Shown: one piece after another, positions 50,828-59,879 of the stretch
Position numbering within the stretch: the first letter of the stretch is position 1
How the letters are laid out: every line of letters begins with the position of its first letter
From: Solitalea koreensis
GTDB taxonomy: Bacteria; Bacteroidota; Bacteroidia; Sphingobacteriales; Sphingobacteriaceae
DNA: 64,000 nt
Direction of reading: 5' to 3'
Assembly: GCF_900182575.1 (NCBI RefSeq)
Contig: NZ_FXSZ01000004.1
Span: 62,001-126,000 of the forward strand
Position numbers and translations under genes: made by a program
Notes under the pieces: generated by a model
What the model was told of the DNA's origin: nothing
What the model saw: only the letters and a program-made list of their open reading frames with translations
The model's database searches: none

Positions 50828-52939
50828 ATGACTGAAGCCGCAGCCGTACTTAAAGAATATTTCGGGTATGATCAATTTCGCCCATTACAGAGCGATATTG
50901 TCCGGTCCATTCTTGAACAAAAAGATGCCTTGGTTCTTATGCCAACGGGAGGCGGAAAATCCATTTGTTTTCAGGTGCCAGCTTTGTTATTTGAGGGTAT
51001 GACAGTGGTTGTATCTCCTTTAATTTCTTTAATGAAAGATCAGGTAGATGCATTGCGCGCAAATGGTATTAAAGCAGAATTTCTGAATAGTAGCTTGAGT
51101 GCTGAGGAAGAAGAGGCAATTGTAGATAGATGCCTAGGTTCAGAAATTAAATTGTTATACGTTTCTCCTGAGCGCTTACTGAGTTCTCTTTCCATATTGG
51201 CCCAATTCAATATAAAGCTTTTTGCCATTGACGAGGCACACTGTATTTCGTCATGGGGCCATGATTTTCGTCCTGAATATACGCAGCTCAAAGTGTTGAA
51301 AGATCGCTTTCCGGGTGTCCCTGTGGTCGCGCTTACTGCAACGGCTGATAAAGTTACCCGTCGTGATATAATTAACCAGCTTAATCTTAATAATCCCGAA
51401 GTTTTCATTGCCTCTTTTGATCGTCCGAATTTGAGTCTGACCGTTCGGACGGGCTTAAAAACCAAGCAGAAAGATCAAGAGATTCTGGATTTTATAAACG
51501 ACAGAGCGGATCAATCGGGTATCATTTATTGTTTGAGCCGTAAAACTACTAAGGAACTTGCTCAGAAACTAATCAGCCAGGGAGTTGAAGCCGTTTGTTA
51601 CCATGCGGGCTTGAGTGCCGAAGAAAGAAGCAAAACCCAGGATGATTTCATTAACGATCGCGTTCAGATTGTTTGCGCCACTGTTGCTTTTGGCATGGGC
51701 ATCGATAAATCAAACGTACGCTGGGTAATTCATTATAATCTGCCAAAAAATATTGAAGGTTATTACCAGGAAATCGGTCGTGCGGGCCGTGATGGTTTGA
51801 ATAGCGATACCATACTTTTTTACAGCCTTAGCGATTTGGTGTTGCTTACCCAATTTGCTGAACAAGGCCAATTACGGGAAATCAATCTCGAGAAGCTGAA
51901 GCGTATGCAACAGTTTGCCGAAGCGGATATCTGCAGAAGAAAAATCCTGATTAATTATTTCGGAGAGTCTTTAGAAGAAAACTGCGGTAATTGTGATGTA
52001 TGTCATAATCCTCGCAAGCATTTTAACGGGACCGTTTTGGTTCAGAAGGCACTTTCGGCTTTGTTGCGCATGGATGAAAAAGTGGGCACTATCATGTTAA
52101 TTGATGTGCTGCGCGGATCTGAAAAGGCTGAAATTTTAGAAAGAGGGTTCGATAAAATAAAAACCTACGGTGCAGGCAGTGATATGAGCGCGTACGATTG
52201 GCAAGGCTACATCATGCAAATGCTGAATCAGGGCTTTATGGAGATGGCTTATGATGAGGGTTTTTCGTTGAAAGTAACTGATTTGGGTAAGGAAATACTT
52301 TTTGGTAAGAAGATTGCCAATCTCGTTTATCCTCAGCCTAAAGAAATTAAAGTTAAGCGAGCTGCTAGAATTGATATTGACGACGACGAGCCTGTTCCAC
52401 GCAATTCGAAAGCTAAACTGTTTGATTCGCTGCGTAAACTTCGTCGTGAAATCGCGGAGGCAGAAGGTGTTCCGGCTTATGTAATCTTTAACGATGCCAC
52501 CCTGCAAGAGATGGCTCAGGAAAAACCAAATACACCTGCCGGAATGTTGGCTATTTCAGGCGTCGGTCAGCATAAATACGATAAATATGGTGAAGCATTT
52601 CTAAGTCTCATCAGCTCCTCATATAAAACGCCAAAGCAAAAAGGCAATACACACAAAGAAACGCTGGAGCTGATTAAACAAGGCTTTTCTCCTGATGAAA
52701 TAGCCGTGCGCAGAGAATTAAGCTCAACAACGGTATACTCGCATATTGCCCATTTGTATCAAACGGGAGAAGATATTTCATTAGAAAAATTTGTTAGCCT
52801 AGAAGAGATTGAGCGAATACGAAAAGCTAAAACAGCAATCGGTCCAACCGATAAACTGAAAGATTACTTCGAGCATCTGAACGGCGAAATTGATTATTTT
52901 AAGATCAGATTGGCGTTGGCGTATTTGAGTAGGGAGTAG
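50828..52939 (+). CDS. recQ: ATP-dependent DNA helicase RecQ
   Basis: A 703-residue 3'-5' helicase for recombination and fork repair. Motif I MPTGGGKSICFQVPAL, DEAH box IDEAHCISSWGHDFRPEY, motif III ALTATAD and motif VI QEIGRAGRDG are present. A zinc-binding RQC part has CRRKILINYFGESLEENCGNCDVC, then an HRDC domain (about 525-600) and a C-terminal helix-turn-helix (QGFSPDEIAVRRELSSTTVYSHI), as in full-length Bacteroidota RecQ. Monocistronic. Confidence 0.95.
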   Translation: MTEAAAVLKEYFGYDQFRPLQSDIVRSILEQKDALVLMPTGGGKSICFQVPALLFEGMTVVVSPLISLMKDQVDALRANGIKAEFLNSSLSAEEEEAIVDRCLGSEIKLLYVSPERLLSSLSILAQFNIKLFAIDEAHCISSWGHDFRPEYTQLKVLKDRFPGVPVVALTATADKVTRRDIINQLNLNNPEVFIASFDRPNLSLTVRTGLKTKQKDQEILDFINDRADQSGIIYCLSRKTTKELAQKLISQGVEAVCYHAGLSAEERSKTQDDFINDRVQIVCATVAFGMGIDKSNVRWVIHYNLPKNIEGYYQEIGRAGRDGLNSDTILFYSLSDLVLLTQFAEQGQLREINLEKLKRMQQFAEADICRRKILINYFGESLEENCGNCDVCHNPRKHFNGTVLVQKALSALLRMDEKVGTIMLIDVLRGSEKAEILERGFDKIKTYGAGSDMSAYDWQGYIMQMLNQGFMEMAYDEGFSLKVTDLGKEILFGKKIANLVYPQPKEIKVKRAARIDIDDDEPVPRNSKAKLFDSLRKLRREIAEAEGVPAYVIFNDATLQEMAQEKPNTPAGMLAISGVGQHKYDKYGEAFLSLISSSYKTPKQKGNTHKETLELIKQGFSPDEIAVRRELSSTTVYSHIAHLYQTGEDISLEKFVSLEEIERIRKAKTAIGPTDKLKDYFEHLNGEIDYFKIRLALAYLSRE

Positions 52940-53035
52940 CAAGTCGAACGAGAGTCGAGGAGTAATTTTATTAATCTTTGAATAAAAGACAAAACTATGT
53001 TATTGGAAACTATTCAAATGCCCTTAGCTTAACCC

Positions 53036-54556
53036 CTAAACCGCTTCTTTCATCATTCCCATAATTTGTTCAATATAGGTACGATCATTAGCAAGGCGCG
53101 GTACTTTATGTTGACCACCAAGTTTACCCTTACTTTTTAACCATGTATAAAATGTTCCTTCGGGAGCTACGTATACAATCGGGAAGCGAAGCGCCATGTC
53201 TTTATGACGTTTAGCCTCGTAATCGGAGTTGATGCATTTCAGGTGATTGTCGAGCAATTCAGAAAAATGGTCCAAGCTGTCGGGATGTTTTTCAAACTCA
53301 ATAATCCATTCATGGCCTCCGGCATCTCCATCCGAAAAATAGATTGGCGCTGCTGTGTATTCTTTAATAACCGCATTGGTATGGCGGCAAGCAGCCGAGA
53401 GCGCTTGTTCTGCATTTTCAATGATTAGCTCTTCGCCAAAGGCATTGATAAAATGCTTGGTTCTACCTGTAATTTGAATTCTGAATGGGTTCAAATTGGT
53501 AAATTTCACGGTATCGCCAATCATGTACCTCCATAAACCACCGTTGGTTGAAATAATGATCGCATAGTTTTTATTAAGTTCAACTTCCGAAAGATCAAGC
53601 GTACGCGCATAAGGGTTGCCATAATCTTCCATTGGTAAAAACTCATAGTAAATGCCGTAATCAAGCATCAACAGCATTTCATTTTTGTCGCTTTGATCTT
53701 GAATGCCGAAAAAACCTTCAGAAGCGTTGTAAGTCTCCAAATAATACATGTCATTTGAAGGGATGAGCTTTTTAAACTGTTCACGATATGGGTTGAAGTT
53801 GACAGCCCCGTGTATGTAGAGCTCAAGATTCGGCCAAACTTCTAACAGATGATCTTTACCTGTAATTTCCAAAATCCGTTTAGCCAGAATTAGCGTCCAG
53901 GTTGGAACGCCGGTAATATTGGTTACATCTTCAGCGATGGTGGCATGCGCCATCATTTCGATTTTAGCTTCCCATTCATCCATTAAAGCAATGGAAATAT
54001 CAGGCGTACGATAAAATTCAGCCCAAAAGGGAAGGTTTTGTATAAGAACAGCCGAAAGGTCACCGTAATAAGATTCGTCATTCAATTGGTTTACCTGATG
54101 ACTACCGCCCATTACAAGACTCTTACCCGTGAAAATTTTAGCATCAGGTTGGTTATTGCAGTAAATGGCCAGCATATCCTTGCCGCCTTTGAAATGACAT
54201 TCTTCAAGTGATTCTTCACTTACCGGAATAAACTTGCTTTTATCGCTGGTCGTGCCACTTGATTTGGCAAACCAAGTTACATTACTCGGCCAAAGTATGT
54301 TCTTTTCGCCCATCATCATACGTTCAATATGCCCTTTGGTCGAATCGTAGTTTTGAATGGGAAATCGTTGTTTAAACGTAGCCGAATTCTCAATAGAGCG
54401 AAAGTTATTACGTTTGCCCCATTCGGTATCTTTGGCAGTAGTGACCAGATTCATCAACCATTCTTCTTGCACCTCAAAAGGATATTTCATGAAAAGTTCG
54501 ATCTGATGGATACGTTTTTTCATGATCCAGGAGGCAATGTTGTTGATGATGGTCAT
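53036..54556 (-). CDS. GH3 family acyl-adenylate-forming protein
   Basis: A 506-residue cytoplasmic protein of the GH3 family, part of the ANL adenylating superfamily. SSGTTSDKSKFIPVS is the ATP phosphate-binding loop, LETYNASEGFFGIQD matches the second ATP site (YxASEG) and ITGRTKHFINAFGEELI is the hinge before the C-terminal domain. Plant members conjugate amino acids to jasmonate or auxin; the bacterial substrates are unknown. It is common in Bacteroidota and here sits next to lptB with a 40-bp gap on the same strand. Confidence 0.92.
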   Translation of the reverse strand: MTIINNIASWIMKKRIHQIELFMKYPFEVQEEWLMNLVTTAKDTEWGKRNNFRSIENSATFKQRFPIQNYDSTKGHIERMMMGEKNILWPSNVTWFAKSSGTTSDKSKFIPVSEESLEECHFKGGKDMLAIYCNNQPDAKIFTGKSLVMGGSHQVNQLNDESYYGDLSAVLIQNLPFWAEFYRTPDISIALMDEWEAKIEMMAHATIAEDVTNITGVPTWTLILAKRILEITGKDHLLEVWPNLELYIHGAVNFNPYREQFKKLIPSNDMYYLETYNASEGFFGIQDQSDKNEMLLMLDYGIYYEFLPMEDYGNPYARTLDLSEVELNKNYAIIISTNGGLWRYMIGDTVKFTNLNPFRIQITGRTKHFINAFGEELIIENAEQALSAACRHTNAVIKEYTAAPIYFSDGDAGGHEWIIEFEKHPDSLDHFSELLDNHLKCINSDYEAKRHKDMALRFPIVYVAPEGTFYTWLKSKGKLGGQHKVPRLANDRTYIEQIMGMMKEAV

Positions 54557-54595
54557 ATAATGGTTAGGTTAAGATGCTTTCAATTTAAGAAAAAA

Positions 54596-55333
54596 TTACT
54601 TCAGGTTTCGTCTTAAAACAAAGTTTTTGCCTAGGTACACCCTGCGTACCTGCTCATCGGCAGCTAGCTCTTCGGCAGTGCCTGATTTTAAAATTGAACC
54701 TTCGAACAATAAATAAGCTCTGTCGGTAATGGAAAGGGTTTCCTGTACGTTGTGGTCGGTAATCAAAATACCGATATTTTTTGTTTTCAGTTTAGCCACG
54801 ATGGTTTGAATCTCTTCTACCGCAATCGGGTCAACTCCGGCAAAAGGTTCGTCCAAGAGAATAAATTTAGGGTCCACGGCCAGACATCGCGCAATTTCGG
54901 TACGACGGCGTTCTCCCCCCGAAAGTAGGTCTCCACGGTTTTTACGTACTTTTTGTAAGCTAAACTCATTGATCAAACTTTCAAGCTTATCATGACGTTC
55001 CTCTTTACCAAGATCAGTCATTTCAAGAATAGAAAGTATATTGTCTTCTACGCTTAATTTGCGAAATACTGAAGCCTCCTGGGCAAGGTATCCAATGCCT
55101 TTCTGTGCACGCTTGTACATAGCATCATGAGTAATTTCTTGATCATTGAGATACACATGGCCATCAGTTGGTTTGATTAGACCTGTGATCATGTAGAATG
55201 ATGTAGTTTTACCCGCCCCGTTGGGTCCGAGCAAACCAACAATTTCACCTTGTTTTAAATCGAATGAAACATGGTTTACTACTGTACGTTTTTTGTACGT
55301 TTTAACCAGATTTTCTGCACGTAGTTCTAACAT
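54596..55333 (-). CDS. lptB: LPS export ABC transporter ATPase LptB
   Basis: A 245-residue ATPase that drives lipopolysaccharide extraction from the inner membrane with LptF and LptG. Walker A GPNGAGKTTSFYMITG near 35, IGYLAQEASVFRKLSVEDN (LptB-specific Q-loop region), signature LSGGERRRTEIARCLA, Walker B FILLDEPFAGVDP and the H-loop ITDHNVQETL. Full length. The other lpt genes are not in the window. It is followed by the GH3 gene on the same strand. Confidence 0.95.
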   Translation of the reverse strand: MLELRAENLVKTYKKRTVVNHVSFDLKQGEIVGLLGPNGAGKTTSFYMITGLIKPTDGHVYLNDQEITHDAMYKRAQKGIGYLAQEASVFRKLSVEDNILSILEMTDLGKEERHDKLESLINEFSLQKVRKNRGDLLSGGERRRTEIARCLAVDPKFILLDEPFAGVDPIAVEEIQTIVAKLKTKNIGILITDHNVQETLSITDRAYLLFEGSILKSGTAEELAADEQVRRVYLGKNFVLRRNLK

Positions 55334-55455
55334 AAGCCCCTTCCTACCTCCCGAAGGGGAGGAGATAAAATGTTTAAATTAATAATGTTGACCGTTTAAT
55401 TCTCCTAAGGGAGACAATGCCTTTTCCTGCTCCCCGCCAGAGGAGGGGTTAGGTA
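55334..55455. repeat. Long GC-rich inverted repeat between recJ and lptB
   Basis: The left arm CCTACCTCCCGAAGGGGAGG and the right arm CTCCCCGCCAGAGGAGGGG-TTAGGTAGG carry partly complementary blocks, with a central TCTCCTAAGGGAGA hairpin at ~55400-55416. It is much richer in GC than its neighbours and resembles interspersed intergenic elements of Sphingobacteriaceae. Confidence 0.7.
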
Positions 55456-55457
55456 GG

Positions 55458-57152
55458 CTACTTTATATCTTTAACACTTAATTGAATGGTTGTTTTTCCA
55501 TTCCAGGTGTTTTCTTCAATTGTATAACACATATCAAACGGAATTCCTTTTCTTATACGTTGATAATGTTCTCCAAGACCAAAGCCAATGCATTCAAAAG
55601 TATGGCCATCTGATTGTTGTACTGAAAATTTTAAATGATTGTTGCCTACAATTTGAGGATCGTATTTGCACCACACATTTCTACTGGCAAAAACAGGCTT
55701 CATGTTTTGAGGTCCGAAAGGAGCAAACTGTTTGATGATACGAATGAGTTTCGGGCTGATATCGCTTAACTTAATGAATTCGTCAATTTCAATTTGCTGA
55801 CTCAATGAGCAGTCCTCAATCGTTGATGAAACAACTTGTTCAAAACGTTCAATGAATGCGTCCACATTGTCCAAACTAATGGTTAATCCGGCTGCATACT
55901 TGTGTCCTCCGAATTGTTCGAGCAAATCACTGCATGAGCTGATAGCCTGGTGAATATCAAATCCATTTACCGAACGGGCTGAACCCGTGGCCATGCCGTT
56001 TGATTCGGTTAGAACAATAGTAGGCCGGTAGTATTTTTCAATCAGGCGAGAGGCCACAATTCCGATAACGCCTTTATGCCATTTAGGGCTGAATAAAACG
56101 GTTGAGCGGCGACTGGACATTTCAGGGATGTTCTCCATCATGGCCATCGCTTCAGTGGTAATTGTACTGTCCACCTCTTTGCGTTCGGTGTTTTTTGAAT
56201 TAACAATAAGCCCTTGTTCGGTAGCCAGTTCATCGGTGCTCGAAATAAGTAGATGAACAGCATGTTTTGCATCGTCAATTCGGCCGGCTGCATTAATTCG
56301 TGGTCCGATCTGGAATACAATATCGGTTACAGTAATGTCTTCTCGTGATGAGGATAGATCAATGAGTGCTTTAATACCTGCACAAGGATTTTCATTCAAG
56401 CGCTTTAATCCGAAGAAAGCCAGCGTTCGGTTTTCTCCTGTTATAGGTACAATATCTGAAGAAATACTTACAACTGTTAAGTCGAGGTATTGCTCCAAAT
56501 CCTCAAAAGGCATGTTGTTTTTTTGAGAGAAAGCCTGGGCTAACTTAAAACCAATGCCGCAGCCCGAAAGTTCTTTGTAAGGGTATTCGCAATCGACACG
56601 TTTGGGGTCAAGTACAGCTGCTGCACGAGGAATTTCATCGCCTGGTAAATGGTGATCGCAAATGATAAAGTCGATGTTTTTTTCAAGGGCATAATCAACC
56701 TTATCGACCGATTTAATCCCGCAATCAAGTGCGATAATTAAGCTGAAACCATGTTCAGCAGCCCAGTCGATTCCTTGGGTAGAAATACCGTACCCTTCTT
56801 TATAACGATCAGGTATATAATAGTCTATCAGCGAGTGAATCTTGCGGAAATAGCTGAATACCAATGAAACTGAAGTAGTGCCGTCAACATCGTAATCGCC
56901 GTAAATGAGAATTTTCTCACGATTACGAATAGCTTGTTCAATTCTATGAATGGCTTTCTCCATGTCCTTCATCAAAAAAGGATCATGCAAATGATCTATG
57001 CTCGGGCGGAAAAATTTCCTTGCCTCTTCAAAATCAAAAATTCCGCGTTTGTAAAGTAATTTTGAAATAACGGGAGAAACATTCAACTCAGTTTCAAGCT
57101 GCTCAACCACCTGCGGGTCATAATCCGAATGTTCAATCCATCTTTTTTCCAT
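55458..57152 (-). CDS. recJ: Single-stranded-DNA exonuclease RecJ
   Basis: A 564-residue 5'-3' ssDNA exonuclease in RecF-pathway repair. The DHH phosphoesterase domain shows IYGDYDVDGTTSVSLVFSYF, ALDCGIKS, and IICDHHLPGDEIPRAAAVLDP; the DHHA1 domain has SARSVNGFDIHQAISSC and FGGHKYAAGLTIS; the OB-fold lies at the C-terminus (VGNNHLKFSV). Full length. It starts with ATG at 57152. Confidence 0.95.
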   Translation of the reverse strand: MEKRWIEHSDYDPQVVEQLETELNVSPVISKLLYKRGIFDFEEARKFFRPSIDHLHDPFLMKDMEKAIHRIEQAIRNREKILIYGDYDVDGTTSVSLVFSYFRKIHSLIDYYIPDRYKEGYGISTQGIDWAAEHGFSLIIALDCGIKSVDKVDYALEKNIDFIICDHHLPGDEIPRAAAVLDPKRVDCEYPYKELSGCGIGFKLAQAFSQKNNMPFEDLEQYLDLTVVSISSDIVPITGENRTLAFFGLKRLNENPCAGIKALIDLSSSREDITVTDIVFQIGPRINAAGRIDDAKHAVHLLISSTDELATEQGLIVNSKNTERKEVDSTITTEAMAMMENIPEMSSRRSTVLFSPKWHKGVIGIVASRLIEKYYRPTIVLTESNGMATGSARSVNGFDIHQAISSCSDLLEQFGGHKYAAGLTISLDNVDAFIERFEQVVSSTIEDCSLSQQIEIDEFIKLSDISPKLIRIIKQFAPFGPQNMKPVFASRNVWCKYDPQIVGNNHLKFSVQQSDGHTFECIGFGLGEHYQRIRKGIPFDMCYTIEENTWNGKTTIQLSVKDIK

Positions 57153-57281
57153 AGAACCGGTAAAAATAGTAAGATAAACCTAATTCGGCTTAGTTTAGAT
57201 TTATATTCTGCAAAAATTAGACTATTTAATTTTTTAGTCTGTTTCTTATCATTACAGTCATAAGCACTAATTTTAAAATTC

Positions 57282-57289
57282 TATCTTTG
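57282..57289 (+). promoter_or_regulatory. -7 box of pheS
   Basis: TATCTTTG followed by C lies 4 bp before the ATG at 57294. With transcription normally starting about 6-8 bp after this box, the mRNA may be leaderless. Confidence 0.65.
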
Positions 57290-57293
57290 CGCT

Positions 57294-58331
57294 ATGCAGT
57301 CGAAAATTGAAGGTTATATAGCAGAGATCAAGGCCTTTGTGCCTACATCAGCAGACGAACTGGAGCAGTTCCGCATTAAGTTTTTGGGTAGAAAAGGAAT
57401 CATCGGCGATTTGTTCGAAGAGTTTAAAACCGTTTCTCCCGAAGAAAAGCGATTATTGGGTAAAGTATTAAATGAATGTAAACAAGCTGCTGAAGCGAAG
57501 TTTAATGATTTTAAAGAAAGTTTTACGCAAGAAAGTGATATAGCTTCGGCAATCGATCTTACCTTACCGGGCATGCCGGTTGCGGTTGGTTCTCGTCATC
57601 CGCTTTCGTTAGTTCGTAAAGAAATTGTTGAGATCTTTTCTCGCATTGGTTTTACCGTTGCCGAGGGTCCTGAAATTGAAGACGACTGGCATAATTTCTC
57701 AGCCCTGAATTTTCCGGAAGAACACCCTGCCCGTGATATGCAGGATACCTTCTTCATCGAAAAAAATAGTGGATCAGAAAAAGGAGATGTCGCTTTGCGT
57801 ACACATACTTCATCGGTTCAGGTACGTATGATGGAAGCCGGAAAACCTCCGTTTCGTTCTATCATGCCAGGCCGTGTATTTCGTAATGAAGCTATTTCTG
57901 CCCGTGCACATTGCATTTTTCATCAGGTGGAAGGATTGTATATCGATGAAAATGTTTCGTTCGCTGATCTTAAACAAACCTTATATTATTTCGTACAGGA
58001 ACTTTTTGGTAAAGGTACCGAAGTTCGTTTCCGTCCTTCGTTTTTCCCGTTCACTGAGCCTTCGGCAGAAATGGATATTTCATGTAAAATTTGTGGAGGA
58101 GAAGGCTGTAACGTATGTAAATACAGCGGTTGGGTAGAGATTTTAGGTTGCGGTATGGTGGATCCGAATGTGCTTGAAAATTGTAACATCGACCCTGAAA
58201 AATATACTGGTTTTGCTTTTGGAATGGGTATAGAGCGTATCACTATGCTTAAATATCAAATTAAAGATCTTCGTTTATTCTTTGAGAATGATTTACGCTT
58301 CCTGAAACAATTCAAATCAGAAATTATCTAG
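57294..58331 (+). CDS. pheS: Phenylalanine--tRNA ligase alpha subunit
   Basis: A 345-residue class II synthetase subunit. The N-terminal coiled-coil (residues 1-90) is followed by the catalytic core: HPLSLVRKEIVEIFSRIGFTVAEGPEIEDDWHNF (motif 1), FRSIMPGRVFRNEAISARAHCIFHQVEGLYID (motif 2), FRPSFFPFTEPSAEMD, and FGMGIERITMLKYQI (motif 3). A C-x2-C...C-x2-C stretch (CKICGGEGCNVCKYSG) near 250, zinc-ribbon-like, is seen in Bacteroidota PheS. PheT is not in the window. The TetR gene follows 6 bp later. Confidence 0.96.
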   Translation: MQSKIEGYIAEIKAFVPTSADELEQFRIKFLGRKGIIGDLFEEFKTVSPEEKRLLGKVLNECKQAAEAKFNDFKESFTQESDIASAIDLTLPGMPVAVGSRHPLSLVRKEIVEIFSRIGFTVAEGPEIEDDWHNFSALNFPEEHPARDMQDTFFIEKNSGSEKGDVALRTHTSSVQVRMMEAGKPPFRSIMPGRVFRNEAISARAHCIFHQVEGLYIDENVSFADLKQTLYYFVQELFGKGTEVRFRPSFFPFTEPSAEMDISCKICGGEGCNVCKYSGWVEILGCGMVDPNVLENCNIDPEKYTGFAFGMGIERITMLKYQIKDLRLFFENDLRFLKQFKSEII

Positions 58332-58337
58332 TCATAC

Positions 58338-58928
58338 ATGGACGGAGATAAAATTTCAGTCAGTATTAAAGAAGCTGCGCAACAACTTTTTAGACGCTAC
58401 GGATACCACAAAACAAGTGTAAATGAAATTGCTGCCAAGGCTAATTTGGCAAAAGCAACCATTTATAAATACTTTGAGAGCAAAGAGTTAATTCTCAATG
58501 TAATCATAATGGATTATCTGGAGAAGCATATCAAAGAGCTTGCGCAGAAATATTCTCCTGATGGACAGGATAAAGCAGAGGTAATAGCTGATAAGGTGCT
58601 TCGCGTTAGCCGGCTTACCTACATTGCCTGTAATGAGTTTATTGGTTGGGAGTTTATTCGCGAATCAGTCAATGCGCAGGCGTTTTTAAAGAAGCTTTCG
58701 GACGAAATTGAAGAACTCTTACTCGATACATTTGCCCAAGCTCGCACCACTCCGCCCGATGAAGGGGTTATAAAACGTATGCGTTTTTTAATTAATGCAA
58801 GTAAAAGCATTGTTTTTTCATTTGCATTCACTTCGGTGAGCGATGCGGATGTTAAAAAGAATTTTATCAAATTTCGCAATGATATTCTGCCTTATCTCAT
58901 TAAGGGGGCGCTTTCTTCTGAAGATTAA
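58338..58928 (+). CDS. TetR/AcrR-family transcriptional regulator
   Basis: A 196-residue regulator. The N-terminal helix-turn-helix QLFRRYGYHKTSVNEIAAKANLAKATIYKYFESKE is the standard TetR DNA-binding region. The C-terminal ligand-binding helices (60-196) have no recognised subfamily. It sits 6 bp after pheS, so is likely co-transcribed. Its target is unknown; the SMR exporter 0.6 kb downstream (opposite strand) is a candidate. Confidence 0.9.
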   Translation: MDGDKISVSIKEAAQQLFRRYGYHKTSVNEIAAKANLAKATIYKYFESKELILNVIIMDYLEKHIKELAQKYSPDGQDKAEVIADKVLRVSRLTYIACNEFIGWEFIRESVNAQAFLKKLSDEIEELLLDTFAQARTTPPDEGVIKRMRFLINASKSIVFSFAFTSVSDADVKKNFIKFRNDILPYLIKGALSSED

Positions 58929-59011
58929 CAAAATTTCAAAACTAGATGAGTTTAACTGAAAAGTTACATTGTAAAATTAGTGTAACATTGCATGATTTTT
59001 TGGTGAACCGT

Positions 59012-59043
59012 TTGGGTATTTGGTATAAAAGCCTTTATATTTG
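59012..59043 (+). promoter_or_regulatory. Orphan promoter upstream of candidate small RNA
   Basis: TTG at 59012-59014, a 21-bp spacer and TATATTTG at 59036-59043; the best fit to the Bacteroidota promoter consensus in the window. No ORF follows. Confidence 0.7.
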
Positions 59044-59049
59044 TAGTGT

Positions 59050-59210
59050 CAACAAAGCGGATAAGGGAAATTAAAAAGTTTTTTTCTCTTTGATAAAACA
59101 AATATCAGACTGCTTCGTTATTTAATTCGAACTTTAAAATTGTAAAGTTTCATAGATAAATTGGTTTAGGTTGAGCCCCGTTCAGTAGAGATATTGACGG
59201 GGTTTTCTTT
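59050..59210 (+). ncRNA. Candidate small non-coding RNA
   Basis: The orphan promoter at 59012-59043 and the terminator at 59176-59210 bracket about 160 nt that contain no ATG on the plus strand. The sequence has a short complementarity near the ends (GTCAAC and GTTGA). It could be a 6S-like or other regulatory RNA; no known family can be recognised from the primary sequence alone. Confidence 0.5.
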
Positions 59211-59212
59211 TT
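59176..59212 (+). terminator. Terminator of the candidate small RNA
   Basis: CCCCGT (59176-59181) pairs with ACGGGG (59197-59202), supported by TCA/TGA next to the loop, followed by TTTTCTTTTT. Confidence 0.8.
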
Positions 59213-59282
59213 AGGAGCAACAATTGGAAAGCGTGTCCTAGGTAAGAGTCATGAAGATGTTTGTTCTGAATCTAACCGGTAA

Positions 59283-59456
59283 GATGATTTATTTGAAACG
59301 AAAAATCTTTTTGCAGCATATCCTCGAGTCGTAACACAACTGCAAAGCTTACTTGCCAATTGCATTGACAACGGCCGCAGTACAAACGGTACAGCACAAC
59401 AAAATGAAGGTAAGATGATACCTGCTACTGTACAATGGATGGAAAAAAAACAGTAG
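59283..59456 (+). pseudogene. C-terminal remnant of a sulfatase gene
   Basis: An open frame without a start gives DDLFETKNLFAAYPRVV, then TQLQSLLANCIDNGRSTNG and MIPATVQWMEKKQ before the stop. This matches the C-terminal helix of arylsulfatase-type enzymes (sequence E-x-x-N-L-x-x-x-x-P-x-V, then I-x-x-G-R-S-T). The catalytic N-terminal ~400 residues with the formylglycine site are gone. A stop just upstream of 59283 confirms that no start remains. It fills the rest of the 580-bp gap with the small RNA. Confidence 0.6.
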
Positions 59457-59510
59457 TAAACAATGAATATTTCTTTGGTCGAAAGTTTATATCTAACCTA
59501 CTATCTTAAC

Positions 59511-59831
59511 TTAATGCACCGAAACCAATTTTAATCCCAAAATTGAACCGATCAATAAGAAGATGAAGAAAACCCTCCAGAAGTCAGAGGGTTCATTAAA
59601 AATAAAAATACCGATCAAAACTGTTCCTACGGCGCCGATGCCTGTCCAAACGGCATAGCCGGTTCCCATGGGGATGGTTTGTGCCGCTTTATTTAAAAGC
59701 AGAAAACTTAGCGTAATGCAAACAAAAAATCCAATGCTCCATTTAAGATTAGTGAAGTTATTCGAGAGCTTTAGACAGGTGGTAAAACCTACTTCAAATA
59801 AACCTGCTATTACCAAAATGATCCAAGCCAT
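59511..59831 (-). CDS. SMR-family exporter, Gdx/SugE type
   Basis: A 106-residue four-helix dimeric antiporter. The N-terminus WIILVIAGLFEVGFTTCLK carries the essential glutamate (E13), and PMGTGYAVWTGIGAVGTVLIGIFIFNEP is typical of the SMR family. The AGLFEV and TGYAVWTGIGAVGT pattern matches SugE/Gdx, guanidinium exporters, better than EmrE. No guanidine riboswitch could be seen in the short upstream region (59832-59879). The gene lies between the sulfatase remnant and the BT_3928 gene. Confidence 0.88.
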   Translation of the reverse strand: MAWIILVIAGLFEVGFTTCLKLSNNFTNLKWSIGFFVCITLSFLLLNKAAQTIPMGTGYAVWTGIGAVGTVLIGIFIFNEPSDFWRVFFIFLLIGSILGLKLVSVH

Positions 59832-59879
59832 AGTGTTACTAGTTAATTGTTAATAGTGTTTAGTCTGACTATGTACTAA

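Noticed and set aside
59832..59879. Guanidine riboswitch before the Gdx-like SMR gene
   Set aside because: The gap is only 48 bp and lacks the conserved ykkC-type motifs.
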